A stretch of DNA of 34,126 nt from Bifidobacterium breve (GTDB lineage: Bacteria; Bacteroidota; Bacteroidia; Flavobacteriales; Flavobacteriaceae). The stretch spans positions 1-34,126 of the forward strand of contig CALPUN020000005.1 of the NCBI GenBank assembly GCA_943326765.2. Direction: 5' to 3'. Below are positions 8,508 to 19,755 of this stretch, piece by piece. The notes beneath the pieces were generated by a model. The model was not told the origin of the DNA and did not search any database. It worked only from the letters and a program-made list of their open reading frames with translations. Within the stretch, counting starts at the first letter, position 1. Each line of letters begins with the position of its first letter. The position numbers were made by a program, and so were the translations under genes.

Positions 8508-9844
8508 AATAAGGCTTCTTTTATCGGTTTCACTAATTCTCCAATATCTCCAGCTCCGATGGTTACAACAACTGGAGCATCGCTCTCTAAAATGGTGGCA
8601 ATCAAATCCTTTTTGGAAACTAATTTCTTGTGTTCGCTTGTCATCATATTAAGCAACCATTGCGAAGTAATTCCTTCCATCGGTAATTCTCTAGCAGGAT
8701 AAATATCCAACAAAATCACTTCGTCAAAAGCCGACAAACTTTTAGCAAAATCGGCTGCAAAATCTTTAGTTCGGCTAAACAAATGCGGTTGAAATATGGC
8801 CAATACTTTTTTATTCGGATACAATTCGCGAACGGCTTGATGCACCGCGTTAATTTCGGTAGGATGGTGCGCATAATCGTCAATAAACACCAAATCATTG
8901 GTTTTGATTTGAAACGAAAATCGGCGGCGAATCCCTTTAAAGGTGGCTAATGTTTTGCGAATGTTTTCCGAAGAAACTCCATACGTTTTGGCCATTGCCA
9001 ATGCCATTAAAGCGTTTGTTAAATTGTGTGTTCCGGGCAAGCAAAATTCAAAATTCAACAAGGTCTCCGATGGTGTTTGCACATCAAAAACATACTGGCT
9101 GTTCTCGATTCGAACATGAAATGCTTTAAAATCGGCCTCACTATTCACAGCAACTGTAACACCTTTCAGAGCAAGACCTTTAGCGATAAATAAGCTGTTT
9201 TTATCCTCCACTTTAGCAGCAAATTCTTGAAAAGAGGCTTCAATAGAAGCTTTATCTCCGTAAATATCCAGATGATCCGCATCGGTAGAAGTAACACACG
9301 CAATGTTAGGATGCAAGTGCAAGAACGAACGATCAAACTCATCGGCTTCGACCACCGTAACGGTTTTTCCAGTTCCTATTAAATTGGAATCGTAATTTTC
9401 TACGATACCACCTACGAAAGCAGTAACATCAACGCCACTTTCATACAAAATATGTCCTAAAATACTAGACGTAGTCGTTTTTCCGTGTGTTCCTGCTACG
9501 GCAAAACAGAAGGTGTCTTTGGTAATGATTCCGAGAACTTCTGCCCTTTTCTTGATTTGAAAATCTCTTTCTACAAAATAATTCCATTCCGAATGCGATA
9601 CGGGAACCGCAGGCGTAATGATTACCAACGTATTTTCTTGATAATACTCTTGTGGAATCAAACTAATGTTGTCTTCAAAATGAATCGATATTCCTGTACT
9701 GACCAACTCTTTCGTTAACTCGGTTTCGGTTTTATCGTATCCACAAACGTTTTTTCCAATCGATTTGAAATAGCGCGCTAGGGCACTCATTCCGATGCCT
9801 CCGATGCCGATGAAATAGACGTTATGTATTTGATTTAGATTCAT
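8504..9844 (-). CDS. murC: UDP-N-acetylmuramate--L-alanine ligase
   Basis: VYFIGIGGIGMSALARYF, VAGTHGKTTTSS Mur ligase motifs. ORF track extends to 9868; Met at 9844 (MNLNQIHNVYF) is the likely start. Confidence 0.96.
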   Translation of the reverse strand: MNLNQIHNVYFIGIGGIGMSALARYFKSIGKNVCGYDKTETELTKELVSTGISIHFEDNISLIPQEYYQENTLVIITPAVPVSHSEWNYFVERDFQIKKRAEVLGIITKDTFCFAVAGTHGKTTTSSILGHILYESGVDVTAFVGGIVENYDSNLIGTGKTVTVVEADEFDRSFLHLHPNIACVTSTDADHLDIYGDKASIEASFQEFAAKVEDKNSLFIAKGLALKGVTVAVNSEADFKAFHVRIENSQYVFDVQTPSETLLNFEFCLPGTHNLTNALMALAMAKTYGVSSENIRKTLATFKGIRRRFSFQIKTNDLVFIDDYAHHPTEINAVHQAVRELYPNKKVLAIFQPHLFSRTKDFAADFAKSLSAFDEVILLDIYPARELPMEGITSQWLLNMMTSEHKKLVSKKDLIATILESDAPVVVTIGAGDIGELVKPIKEALL

Positions 9845-9874
9845 TTTATCACTGCCGGGCGAAGGCAAAATGTT

Positions 9875-10966
9875 TTATTTTATTAATTGGATAATTTGTT
9901 CAACGATATCTCTTGTCGCATTTGGTTTTGCCAATTGTTTGATATTGTGTGAAAGTTCTTTTTGCACTTCTTCATGATCTAGGACATCACTAAAAACACT
10001 TTCAAATTGTGCATCCAGTTCTTTTTCTCTTAACAAAATAGCCCCCTTTTTATCCACAATGGCTTGGGCATTTTTGGTTTGATGGTCTTCGGCAACATTG
10101 GGCGACGGAATAAAAATTACCGGTTTTCCAACGATGCACAATTCGGATACAGATGAAGCTCCGGCTCTAGAAATAACAATGTCTGCCGCTGCGTATACTA
10201 AATCCATTCGATCTATAAAGTCCATCACTTGGACCTTTTTTTCGGATTCGAAATGTTGGTACTCTTCGTAATAAAACTTTCCGCATTGCCAAATGACTTG
10301 AACGTTTTTGGTCTTAAAAAATTCTATTTCTTTCGCAATTAATTGGTTGATTCTTCGGGCTCCTAAACTCCCTCCTAGAACCAACAGTGTTTTTTTATTG
10401 GGATCTAATTTGAAGTAGGCAATGGCTTCCTCTCTTTTTCCGTCTATTGCAATTAAATCTTGACGAACTGGGTTTCCTGTTAGAATTACTTTCTCTTTTG
10501 GAAAAAACCGATCCAAATTTTCATACGCCACGCAAATGACTTTCGCTTTTTTGCTTAATAATTTATTGGTAATTCCTGGATAGGAATTTTGTTCTTGAAT
10601 AACGGTTGGAATCCCAGCGCTGTTTGCCATTTGCAATAATGGGCCGCTAGCAAAACCGCCTGTTCCAATAACCACATCGGGTTTGAACTCTTTGATAATC
10701 GCTTTTGATTTCAACAAACTGGTTGCCAATTTAAAAGGAAACATCGCATTGTCTATCGTGATTTTTCGTTGCAATCCGGCAATCCAAAGTCCTTGTATAT
10801 CGTAACCTGCTTGAGGCACTTTTTGCATTTCCATTTTATCTTTCGCGCCTACAAATAAAAACTCGGCGTCAGGAAAACGTAATTTTAATTCATTCGCAAT
10901 CGAAATCGCAGGATAAATATGTCCTCCTGTTCCGCCGCCGCTTAGTATGAATTTTAATTTTGTCAT
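9875..10966 (-). CDS. murG: Undecaprenyl-PP-MurNAc-pentapeptide-UDP-GlcNAc GlcNAc transferase
   Basis: [54 protein letters not shown]. Confidence 0.97.
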   Translation of the reverse strand: MTKLKFILSGGGTGGHIYPAISIANELKLRFPDAEFLFVGAKDKMEMQKVPQAGYDIQGLWIAGLQRKITIDNAMFPFKLATSLLKSKAIIKEFKPDVVIGTGGFASGPLLQMANSAGIPTVIQEQNSYPGITNKLLSKKAKVICVAYENLDRFFPKEKVILTGNPVRQDLIAIDGKREEAIAYFKLDPNKKTLLVLGGSLGARRINQLIAKEIEFFKTKNVQVIWQCGKFYYEEYQHFESEKKVQVMDFIDRMDLVYAAADIVISRAGASSVSELCIVGKPVIFIPSPNVAEDHQTKNAQAIVDKKGAILLREKELDAQFESVFSDVLDHEEVQKELSHNIKQLAKPNATRDIVEQIIQLIK

Positions 10967-11015
10967 TTTCTTTGCTTGTAAACTAGTTTTGCTTTCTTGA
11001 ATTAAACTTCAAGAG

Positions 11016-12353
11016 TTAGTATCTATTTTTCAACACGGCATTCATCGGATTGGATTGATCTTCTATGGAATAACCGTTTGTTTTTTCAATTTTTTCGCTG
11101 GCTTCAATCGCTTGCAATGCTATCTCTGCAGCTTCTTCTCTTTCTATTTGGGCGTCGATCATGCGTTTTAAAGTAGCTTCTCTTTGCTCTTTTTCGGAAA
11201 GTTCTTGGGCAATTTCTTCTTCTTTTTTGGTAACGCCGATAATAATTCCTAAGGCAATGCAAGTCATCCAAATCGAACTTCCTCCGCTACTAATTAACGG
11301 CAATGTTTGTCCGGTTACGGGCAGCAGTTCTACGGCGACCGCCATATTGATTAGTGCTTGAAAAACGATTGGAAAGCCCAAGCCCACCACCACTAATTTC
11401 CCAAAAAGGGAATTGGCTTTGTGTGCGGCCACGATAAATCGGAAGAACAAAAGCAAGTACAATCCTAAAATGGTCAAGCCGCCAATCAATCCGTATTCTT
11501 CTACGATAATCGCGTAAATAAAATCGGAGGACGATTGTGGCAGGAAGTTTTTTTGCACACTTTTCCCAGGACCTAAGCCTTGAAATCCGCCCGAAGCGAT
11601 TGCGATTTTTGCTTTTTCAATTTGATAATCGTCTTCATCGGGTTTGTCGGTGGTGAAATTCTCTAACCGACTTTCCCAAGTTTTCACACGGCTGAAAAAT
11701 TTGGCATCTGGAAAGGCTTTACTTACCAATACAAATAATATGAATGCTAAGATTCCTGTACCGATGATAATTGCAATGTATTTTAAAGGATATTGTCCAA
11801 TAAACACCAACATTAGCACCATAGAAAACATTAAAGCTGCCGTAGAGAAATTCGCTGGAAGAATGAACATCAATGTTATAAAAACTGGGATCCAAAGTTC
11901 TATAAACGAGCTTTTGAACGTAATGGGATTGTCTCTTTTTTTGGATAAATAACGGGCTACGAAAACCATTAAAACGATGAAAGCCAAAGTCGATGTTTGA
12001 AACGTGATGCCAATGAACGGTACTTGAATCCACCGACTGGCATTGGCTCCGGCGATAACGGTTCCTTTGACTAAGGTATATCCCAACAACAACCAAACGA
12101 CTGGTAAGGCTACCAACGATATGGCTCGGAAATAATGATACGGCACTTTGTGTATCCAATAAATAATCATAAATCCGATGCAAATATGTCCGAAATGTTT
12201 CACCAAATAACCCAAAGTATTTCCGGTGCCGTGCCCCATATAGGCCAGATTGCTACTCGCACTAAAAACAGGCATAAACGAAAACAAAGCCAGCAAGGCC
12301 ACGAAGGTCCAGATTACTTTGTCTCCTTTTAAGTTATTTATTAGTTTCATCAT
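11016..12353 (-). CDS. ftsW: FtsW-type SEDS peptidoglycan polymerase
   Basis: Polytopic SEDS protein with LPVTGQTLPLISSGGSS motif; dcw position. Confidence 0.95.
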   Translation of the reverse strand: MMKLINNLKGDKVIWTFVALLALFSFMPVFSASSNLAYMGHGTGNTLGYLVKHFGHICIGFMIIYWIHKVPYHYFRAISLVALPVVWLLLGYTLVKGTVIAGANASRWIQVPFIGITFQTSTLAFIVLMVFVARYLSKKRDNPITFKSSFIELWIPVFITLMFILPANFSTAALMFSMVLMLVFIGQYPLKYIAIIIGTGILAFILFVLVSKAFPDAKFFSRVKTWESRLENFTTDKPDEDDYQIEKAKIAIASGGFQGLGPGKSVQKNFLPQSSSDFIYAIIVEEYGLIGGLTILGLYLLLFFRFIVAAHKANSLFGKLVVVGLGFPIVFQALINMAVAVELLPVTGQTLPLISSGGSSIWMTCIALGIIIGVTKKEEEIAQELSEKEQREATLKRMIDAQIEREEAAEIALQAIEASEKIEKTNGYSIEDQSNPMNAVLKNRY

Positions 12354-12419
12354 TTTGAAATACGATTTACAATTTTACTTTTTGTTAGTACTCGTGTTGC
12401 ATGCCCGTGTTTAAGACCT

Positions 12420-12455
12420 AGTCCTGATAGTAGCCGGTTTCTGGCTTCTATAAAT
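12420..12455 (+). repeat. Partial/degenerate copy (A) of the dispersed intergenic repeat
   Basis: AGTCCTGATAGTAGCCGGTTTCTGGCTTCTA resembles the 5' box AGCCCTGATGGTAGCGGC of copies B-D and contains a small AGCC-GGTTTCT-GGCT hairpin; ends at the murD stop. Confidence 0.45.
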
Positions 12456-13782
12456 TTTGAACGGCATTTTTAAATTGGCGTCCTCTGTCTTCGTAGTTTT
12501 CGAACAAATCGAAACTTGCACAAGCAGGAGATAACAAAACGGTATCCCCTTTTTCGGCTAAGCGTTGCGCCATTTTCACAGCGTCATTCATTGAATCTAC
12601 TTCGAGCATCACATCGACAATATTCCCGAAGGAGTCGATTATTTTTTTATTGTCGACACCCAAACAGACAATGGCTTTTACTTTTTCATTAACCAAGGAC
12701 ATCAGTTCCGAATAATCGTTTCCTTTATCGACCCCCCCGACAATCCAAATGGTAGGGGCATTCATGCTATCCAACGCAAAAAACGTGGCATTCACATTGG
12801 TCGCTTTGGAATCGTTGATATATTGTACGTTTTGAATTTTCAAGACTTTTTCTAAGCGATGTTCTACGCCTTGAAAATTAGATAAACTCTCGCGGATGGT
12901 TTCTTTACGAATTTGCATCAATTTTGCTACAGATGCAGCTGCCATTGCATTTTTCATATTGTGCTTCCCTTCTAGGGCAATATATTCGGTTTCCATGATG
13001 AACTCTTCTTCGTTGATGTTTACTTCCATTTTGTTGTCTTTTAAATAGGCTCCTTTTTTGAACGTTTGGGTTACAGAAAAAGGAATTAATTGGGCTTTAG
13101 TTTTGTTTGTTTGAAACCATTCTGAGATGGCTATATCATCGGCGTCATAGATGAAATAGTCGTCTTTGGTTTGGTTCATGGTAATTCTGAATTTCGCGGC
13201 AATGTATTTTTCATAGTTGTAATCGTATCGGTCTAAATGATCCGGGCTGATATTGGTTAAAATGGCGATGTGCGGTTTGTAGTTGACGATGCCGTCTAAT
13301 TGAAAACTGCTCAACTCCAACACATAATAATCATATTGATCTTCGGCCACTTGCCAGGCAAAGCTTTTTCCGATGTTCCCTCCCAAACCTACATTCAGTC
13401 CTGCGGCTTTTAGCAAGTGATAGGTGAGCATGGTCGTGGTGGTCTTACCGTTACTTCCGGTAATTCCTATCGTGATGGCTTTGGTAAACGGGGCTGCAAA
13501 TTCGATTTCAGAAATAATGGGAATTTTTTTTTCTTTGATCTTTTTTACAATCCCAGATTTATCTGGAATACCGGGACTTTTCATGACGATATCGGCATTC
13601 AAAATCTTTTTTTCGGTATGGGTTTCCTCTTCCCATTTGATTTCATTAATAGTAAGAACTTCTTTATAATGGTCTTTCATTTTCCCGAAATCGGAAATGA
13701 AGACGTCGTACCCTTTTTGTTTTCCGAGAATCGCTGTGCCCACGCCACTTTCACCTCCACCCAGTATGACTAGTCGCTTCAT
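12448..13782 (-). CDS. murD: UDP-N-acetylmuramoylalanine--D-glutamate ligase
   Basis: ITGSNGKTTTTMLTYHLL; KATNVNATFFALDSM; dcw context. Confidence 0.96.
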   Translation of the reverse strand: MKRLVILGGGESGVGTAILGKQKGYDVFISDFGKMKDHYKEVLTINEIKWEEETHTEKKILNADIVMKSPGIPDKSGIVKKIKEKKIPIISEIEFAAPFTKAITIGITGSNGKTTTTMLTYHLLKAAGLNVGLGGNIGKSFAWQVAEDQYDYYVLELSSFQLDGIVNYKPHIAILTNISPDHLDRYDYNYEKYIAAKFRITMNQTKDDYFIYDADDIAISEWFQTNKTKAQLIPFSVTQTFKKGAYLKDNKMEVNINEEEFIMETEYIALEGKHNMKNAMAAASVAKLMQIRKETIRESLSNFQGVEHRLEKVLKIQNVQYINDSKATNVNATFFALDSMNAPTIWIVGGVDKGNDYSELMSLVNEKVKAIVCLGVDNKKIIDSFGNIVDVMLEVDSMNDAVKMAQRLAEKGDTVLLSPACASFDLFENYEDRGRQFKNAVQNL

Positions 13783-15009
13783 TTATCTTAATTTTAAGGT
13801 CACAATCGATAAAATGGCCAATAAAATTCCGACAATCCAAAAGCGGGTTACAATTTTACTTTCGTGATATCCTTTCTTTTGATAATGGTGGTGCAAGGGT
13901 GACATTAGGAAAATTCTGCGTCCTTCTCCAAACCGCTTTTTGGTGTATTTAAAATAGGCCACTTGGAGTACCACGGAGAAATTTTCTACAAGAAATATCC
14001 CACACAAAAGCGGAATCAACAATTCTTTACGAACCGATATCGCTAAAACGGCGATAACTCCACCAATGGTTAAACTTCCGGTATCGCCCATAAAAACAGA
14101 GGCTGGATAGGAATTGTACCAAAGAAAACCAACCAATGCTCCTACAAATGCGGCGATGAAAACCGTCATTTCTCCCGAATTGGGGATGTACATGATATTG
14201 AGGTAACTGGAGAAAATGATGTTCCCCGATACGAAAGTAAAAATCCCCAAAGCGAGCACAGAGATTGCTGAAGTTCCCGCGGCTAAACCATCAATGCCAT
14301 CCGTTAGATTGGCTCCGTTGGAAACGGCTGTGATGATGAAAATTACGATGGGAATAAAGACTAGCCATGCCCAATTTTCGTATCCTTCACCGGTCCAAGC
14401 TAATAATTCTGCATAGTCAAATTCGTTGTTTTTGAAAAACGGAATGGTCGTCGCGGTGGATTTTTCTTCAAGCGGTTGCTGCGAAATCGTGTTTTCCGTT
14501 TGATTGAGAGCGATGGATTTTAGTTTTTCTTTTCTTAAAGTGACTCCCGGATGTAAGTACAAAACAGACCCAACGATTAATCCCAACCCTACTTGCCCGA
14601 TTACCTTAAAAATTCCTTTTAATCCTTGCTTGTCTTTTTTGAAAATCTTGATGTAATCGTCAATAAAACCAATGGTTCCCATCCAAAGCGTGGTTACAAT
14701 TAGCAGAATGATGTAAATATTATTGAGTTTGGTCAATAACAGTACTGGAATTAATGTTGCAATAATGATAATCAAACCCCCCATCGTTGGTGTTCCTGCT
14801 TTTTCATTTTGACCTTCCAAACCCAGCTCCCGAACCGTTTCTCCTACTTGTTGGTTTTTCAAAAATGCAATGATTCGTTTTCCATAAACCGTTGAAATCA
14901 TCAAAGAAAGTAACACTGCTAATGCCGAACGAAACGTGATGTATTGAAAAACGCCAGTTCCTGGGATGTTCATTGTTTTGTTGAGATATTCAAATAAATA
15001 ATACAGCAT
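13783..15009 (-). CDS. mraY: Phospho-N-acetylmuramoyl-pentapeptide-transferase
   Basis: [59 protein letters not shown] motifs. Confidence 0.97.
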   Translation of the reverse strand: MLYYLFEYLNKTMNIPGTGVFQYITFRSALAVLLSLMISTVYGKRIIAFLKNQQVGETVRELGLEGQNEKAGTPTMGGLIIIIATLIPVLLLTKLNNIYIILLIVTTLWMGTIGFIDDYIKIFKKDKQGLKGIFKVIGQVGLGLIVGSVLYLHPGVTLRKEKLKSIALNQTENTISQQPLEEKSTATTIPFFKNNEFDYAELLAWTGEGYENWAWLVFIPIVIFIITAVSNGANLTDGIDGLAAGTSAISVLALGIFTFVSGNIIFSSYLNIMYIPNSGEMTVFIAAFVGALVGFLWYNSYPASVFMGDTGSLTIGGVIAVLAISVRKELLIPLLCGIFLVENFSVVLQVAYFKYTKKRFGEGRRIFLMSPLHHHYQKKGYHESKIVTRFWIVGILLAILSIVTLKLR

Positions 15010-15015
15010 AGTTTT

Positions 15016-16479
15016 CTATTTATGGAGTTGGTTTAATAGTTCTTTTACAATTTGCATATCGTCAAAATCATAGCGAACTCCTTGAATTTCTTGGTAGGTT
15101 TCATGTCCTTTTCCGGCAATCAGGATAATGTCATTGGGTTGTGCCAGTTGGCAAGCAGTTTTGATGGCTTGCTTTCTGTCGGTGATCGCTATTGTTTTTT
15201 TATAGTTTTGCGGAGCCACTCCTTTTTCCATTTCAGCAATAATGTCATCCGGATTTTCAGTTCTGGGATTATCGGAAGTGATGATTGTTTTGTCGCTTAA
15301 TGTCGAGGCGATGTCAGCCATTATCGGGCGTTTGGTTTTATCTCGATCGCCACCACAGCCTACAATGGTTATTAATTGTTCGTTTTTGGTACGGATGTCG
15401 TTGATGGTTTTCAAGACATTTTCTAAAGCATCCGGCGTATGAGCATAATCTACGATAGCCGTAATTTGACCGTTGGAAATTACATATTGAAACCGCCCGG
15501 AAACACTTTCCAATTCGGACAACAAGCGTAATACTTCAAAATAATCCAATCCCAATTCTACAGATGTTCCGTAAATGGCGAGCAAATTATAGGCATTAAA
15601 AGTTCCAATTAAGCGAACCCAAACTTCATTATCATTGATTTTCAGCAGCAAGCCCGACATTTGATTTTCCAAAATTTGCGCTCTATAGGTGGCATACGAT
15701 TTTAGGGCATACGTCAATTTTCTAGCCTGCGTATTTTGCAACATGACAGTTCCGTTTTTATCGTCTCCATTCGACAAGGCAAAAGCCTCTTTGGGGAGCT
15801 GATCGAAAAAGGATTTTTTCACATCGCGGTATTCGGAAAATGTAGGGTGATAATCCAAATGATCGTGTGATAAATTGGTGAAAACACCGCCAGTAAAATG
15901 CAAGGCTTCGGTTCGTTTTTGGTGAATTCCGTGGGAGCTTACTTCCATAAAACAATGAGTCACACCCGCATCAATCATTTCTCTCAAATAGTGATTGATG
16001 GTAATGGAATCGGGTGTGGTATGCGTTGCTTTGTATTCTTTATCCCCTACTAAAATTTTAACTGTTGAAAGCAATCCTACCTGGTATCCCGCTTTTTGAA
16101 ACAATTGATACAATAAGGATGCGATGGTTGTTTTGCCATTCGTTCCTGTAATTCCCACCAACTTTAAATGCTGTGATGGATTTCCATAATAATTCGCTGC
16201 CAAATAAGCCAAGGCGGTATTGGTGTCTTTTACTTGAATGTAGGTGATTCCTTCCAGGATGTTTTCCGGAAATGTATCACAAACGACAGCTACTGCTCCT
16301 TGCTGGATTGCTTTTTCAATGAACTGATGCCCGTCCGAAAGCGAGCCTCTAATGGCAATAAAAAGATCGCTTTCGGTTACCTTTCGGGAATCGAAATGAA
16401 GGGCATTAATAGCGATATCGGTCGAACCTTTTACCGCTTCGATACCTACTTTATATAATATGTCTTTAAGAATAATCAC
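15016..16479 (-). CDS. murE: UDP-N-acetylmuramoyl-tripeptide synthetase (meso-DAP adding)
   Basis: GITGTNGKTTIASLLYQLF; DNPRTENPDDI (DNPR motif of meso-DAP-specific MurE). Confidence 0.96.
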   Translation of the reverse strand: MIILKDILYKVGIEAVKGSTDIAINALHFDSRKVTESDLFIAIRGSLSDGHQFIEKAIQQGAVAVVCDTFPENILEGITYIQVKDTNTALAYLAANYYGNPSQHLKLVGITGTNGKTTIASLLYQLFQKAGYQVGLLSTVKILVGDKEYKATHTTPDSITINHYLREMIDAGVTHCFMEVSSHGIHQKRTEALHFTGGVFTNLSHDHLDYHPTFSEYRDVKKSFFDQLPKEAFALSNGDDKNGTVMLQNTQARKLTYALKSYATYRAQILENQMSGLLLKINDNEVWVRLIGTFNAYNLLAIYGTSVELGLDYFEVLRLLSELESVSGRFQYVISNGQITAIVDYAHTPDALENVLKTINDIRTKNEQLITIVGCGGDRDKTKRPIMADIASTLSDKTIITSDNPRTENPDDIIAEMEKGVAPQNYKKTIAITDRKQAIKTACQLAQPNDIILIAGKGHETYQEIQGVRYDFDDMQIVKELLNQLHK

Positions 16480-18500
16480 GATAATTCTAATATGATAGTC
16501 GTATTTTTATCTAAATTTTGGCCAGCAGGAATTGATTGATTTTTGACTTTCCCAATTCCAACCACTTTAACTTTCACCCCTAAATTTCCAAGCAAAGCCA
16601 CAGCATCCATCCCGGACATTCCTTTAAGGTTCGGTATTAGATTTTGTTTTTTCTGCGCTTTGGTGTAATAGTCGGTATAGTCATTTTCTTGTTTGGCGTT
16701 CTTTCTATTTAAGCTTTTGATGGTATTTGTGGAAGGCGCATCGGTAAAAATCTTTTGAGCAATTCGTTTGAAAACGGGTCCAGCTACATCTGCTCCGTAG
16801 TAATTGTTATTGGTTGTATTTGGTTCATGAACCACAACAATGCAAGAATATTTAGGTTCATCGGCGGGGAAATAACCCACAAATGAAGAAATATAATGTT
16901 TCTCGGTTCCTCCATTTTTAGCATAATTGGCTTGAGCCGTTCCTGTTTTTCCTGCCATGGAAAAATCTTTAGAATAGAGTTTCGCACCAGTTCCTTTTTT
17001 GACGACATTCTTCATCACCGCTTTAAGTTTGGCAATCGTTTCCATCGAGCAGACCTTTGGGTTGATGACTTCTTTGTTGAATTTTTTGATGGTTTTGTTC
17101 CATTCTTTAATTTCTGAAACGAATTGGGGTTTTACCATTTCTCCGTTATTAGCCACTGAATTGTAGAAGGTCAAGGTTTGTAGCGGCGTGATGGAAACCC
17201 CATATCCAAATGCCATCCATGGTAAAGAAATGGCGCTCCAATTTTTATCTCCTGGTTGCGGAACCTTTGGCATTCCTTCTCCTTTAATTGGTAGCCCTAA
17301 CGGTTTGTTTAGTCCGTAACCGTTTAAATGATTTACGAATTGCGCTGGGTTATTTTTATAATTATTGTAAACCGCTTGCACCATAACCGTGTTGGAAGAA
17401 ACTTCAAACCCTTTAGCCAAAGAAATTCTTCCATACCCTCCGTCATGAGAATCACGCACTTTTTCACCAAAGTAGGTAATGATTCCGCCTTGAGTATCAA
17501 AAACAGCGCTGGTATCAATTTTTTTATCTTCCAAAAGCGTCATTAAATCGGCCAATTTGTAGGTAGATCCAGGCTCGTGTGACTCCGCAATAGCGTAATT
17601 GGTAGTTTCAAAATAGGTGCTGTCAGCGGACTTGTTAATGCTCTTTGGATCTTTTCCAAGATTGGAAATGGCTTTGATTTTTCCCGTTTTGGTTTCCATA
17701 ACCACAACACAACCATGATCAGCGTTATAGGCTCGAAGTTGTTTTAATAAGGCATGGTGCGCAATATCTTGGATATAGACATCTATGGTAGAGATAACAT
17801 CGTAACCATCTTGAGGGTCGACTTCATTCACATCGCGAATTGGTTTCCACTGTCCTTTAGCAATTTTTTGTTTTAATATTTTTCCGTCTTTTCCGTTGAG
17901 ATACTTGCGAAAAGCCCATTCAATTCCTTTTCCATCTTCAATACCAGCTGGAGTAAGTCTTTCGTAACCAATGGTACGTTCTGCAATTTTTCCGATAGGA
18001 TGTTCTCTTACTGTTTTTTGTTCGATGATAATTCCACCTTTGTAGGCGCCCGAATTGAAAAGCGGATAACTCTTAATTTTGGAATATTGCGTGTAACTTA
18101 CATCTCTTGCTACTAAGAAATATCTGTTTTTTGTAGCTCTTGCTTTTCTTAAATCTGACAAAAATGTACTGCTTGACTTCCCTAATAAAATACCTAGGGA
18201 ATCGGCTAAGGATTTTACATTTTTTTCAAATGCTTCACTTTTGGGGGCCATTGCATCAAAACGTATGGTATATTTTGGAATGGAAGTCGCTAACAAACTC
18301 CCGTCAGCGGAATAAATATTTCCTTTATTGGCTGGAATAATGAAGTTGCGAACGGTTCTTTCTTTAGCCAGCTTTCTATAATAATCGCCTTCAACCCACT
18401 GAATATTTGTTAATTTCACAGTAATGGCTATCGCCATGACGAACATGGTGAATGCAACCAGATAGATACGGTAAGAAATATATTTATCTTCTACTGCCAT
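16476..18500 (-). CDS. ftsI: Division-specific transpeptidase (PBP, FtsI/PBP3) with C-terminal PASTA domain
   Basis: SxxK ESHEPGSTYKLADLM, SSN motif VSSNTVM, KTG motif AGKTGTAQANY; C-terminal PASTA-like NLIPNLKGMSGMDAVALLGNLGVKVKVVG. ATGA-type 4-nt overlap with murE. Confidence 0.95.
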   Translation of the reverse strand: MAVEDKYISYRIYLVAFTMFVMAIAITVKLTNIQWVEGDYYRKLAKERTVRNFIIPANKGNIYSADGSLLATSIPKYTIRFDAMAPKSEAFEKNVKSLADSLGILLGKSSSTFLSDLRKARATKNRYFLVARDVSYTQYSKIKSYPLFNSGAYKGGIIIEQKTVREHPIGKIAERTIGYERLTPAGIEDGKGIEWAFRKYLNGKDGKILKQKIAKGQWKPIRDVNEVDPQDGYDVISTIDVYIQDIAHHALLKQLRAYNADHGCVVVMETKTGKIKAISNLGKDPKSINKSADSTYFETTNYAIAESHEPGSTYKLADLMTLLEDKKIDTSAVFDTQGGIITYFGEKVRDSHDGGYGRISLAKGFEVSSNTVMVQAVYNNYKNNPAQFVNHLNGYGLNKPLGLPIKGEGMPKVPQPGDKNWSAISLPWMAFGYGVSITPLQTLTFYNSVANNGEMVKPQFVSEIKEWNKTIKKFNKEVINPKVCSMETIAKLKAVMKNVVKKGTGAKLYSKDFSMAGKTGTAQANYAKNGGTEKHYISSFVGYFPADEPKYSCIVVVHEPNTTNNNYYGADVAGPVFKRIAQKIFTDAPSTNTIKSLNRKNAKQENDYTDYYTKAQKKQNLIPNLKGMSGMDAVALLGNLGVKVKVVGIGKVKNQSIPAGQNLDKNTTIILELS

Positions 18501-18844
18501 AATTTTTTGAAAAAACTTTTCTCTACTTCTTTTAGTACTTTAATTTTTGTTGGCGGCACTGGTGAAGGATAGATTTGTTTCGATTCCATCTTCTCCGATA
18601 CGGTCGATTCCATTTTCAATTGCATCAATTCAGAGCGTCTGTCTACAAATTCCGACCGCAATTCTTTGACTTCATTAGTAAGTGCTACGATCTTAAACAC
18701 TTTTTGTTCGTAACGTTGGGTATTCGCAATCATGATAATGGCCAGAATGATAATGAATACGATGAACCTCCAATTTTTGGCGGCATTCGCTTCTTCATTA
18801 ATAAGGAATCTTGCTTTTAATATGTCGTAGACACCATTCTTCAT
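18491..18844 (-). CDS. ftsL: FtsL-like division protein
   Basis: 117 aa, single TM (FIVFIIILAIIMIANT) then coiled coil; located between rsmH and ftsI. Confidence 0.8.
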   Translation of the reverse strand: MKNGVYDILKARFLINEEANAAKNWRFIVFIIILAIIMIANTQRYEQKVFKIVALTNEVKELRSEFVDRRSELMQLKMESTVSEKMESKQIYPSPVPPTKIKVLKEVEKSFFKKLWQ

Positions 18845-18846
18845 TT

Positions 18847-19755
18847 TTATATTTTTTCAGCGATTCTTAACTTGGCACTTCTTGCTCTGTTGTTAATCTT
18901 GATTTCTGCGGCATCTGGAACAATTAATTTTCCGATTGTTTTAAAAGGAACCGAAAAATTCCCGAAGAAATCACGCTCGGGTTCTCCTTCAAATAGGCCG
19001 TTTTTGATGTATCTTTTTACTAATCGATCTTCTAAAGAATGGTATGATATCACGCTTAATCTGCCTGAAGGCTTTAAAATCTCAAGCGTTTGTTCTAAGA
19101 ATTCCTTTAACACATCCATCTCTTGATTGACTTCAATGCGAACTGCTTGATACATCTGGGCTAGTATTTTATGGCTTTTGTGAGCGGGTAAAAACCGACT
19201 TAAAACCACCTTCAACTGTTCTGTGTTTTTTATCGGACTTAATTCTCTTGCTTCTATAATTACTCGTGCAATGGCTGGTGCATTTTTCAATTCGCCATAG
19301 TCTAAAAAAACACGAATTAAATTGGCATTATCATATTCATTTACAACCTTATACGCATTGAGATCATTTTTTTGACTCATTCTCATGTCTAATTCAGCAT
19401 CAAATCGGGTTGAAAAACCTCGTTCTGCCACATCAAACTGATGGGAAGAAACTCCTAAATCAGCCAAAATTCCGTCAACACTTTTGATGTTATGAAAACG
19501 CAAAAACCGTTTTATGTACCGAAAATTCTCATTGATCAAAACAAACCGCTCATCAGGCAAAGCATTAGCTAAAGCATCTTCATCTTGATCGAAGGCAAAA
19601 AGTTTTCCGTTAGATCCAAGTTGCTTTAGGATTTCTTTCGAGTGACCGCCGCCGCCAAAAGTGACATCCACATAAACCCCATCTGGTTTGATATTCAATC
19701 CGTTAACAGAAGCCTGAAGCAGAACAGGATTATGATATTCCATTATCGTCATCAT
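18847..19755 (-). CDS. rsmH: 16S rRNA (cytosine(1402)-N4)-methyltransferase
   Basis: YHNPVLLQASVNGL, YVDVTFGGGGHSKEIL, GILADLGVSSHQFD, SYHSLEDRLVKRYIK. Start may be Met at 19743 or 19752. Confidence 0.97.
   Translation of the reverse strand: MMTIMEYHNPVLLQASVNGLNIKPDGVYVDVTFGGGGHSKEILKQLGSNGKLFAFDQDEDALANALPDERFVLINENFRYIKRFLRFHNIKSVDGILADLGVSSHQFDVAERGFSTRFDAELDMRMSQKNDLNAYKVVNEYDNANLIRVFLDYGELKNAPAIARVIIEARELSPIKNTEQLKVVLSRFLPAHKSHKILAQMYQAVRIEVNQEMDVLKEFLEQTLEILKPSGRLSVISYHSLEDRLVKRYIKNGLFEGEPERDFFGNFSVPFKTIGKLIVPDAAEIKINNRARSAKLRIAEKI

Noticed and set aside
8305-8652. 115-aa plus-strand ORF across the ftsQ/murC junction
   Set aside because: Antisense to two conserved genes; no start context or domain.
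11719-12183. 154-aa minus-strand ORF
   Set aside because: Alternative frame inside ftsW, whose reading frame is fully intact.
13417-13773. 118-aa plus-strand ORF (and the overlapping 81-aa one)
   Set aside because: Antisense shadow of murD; Phe/Asn-rich, not protein-like.
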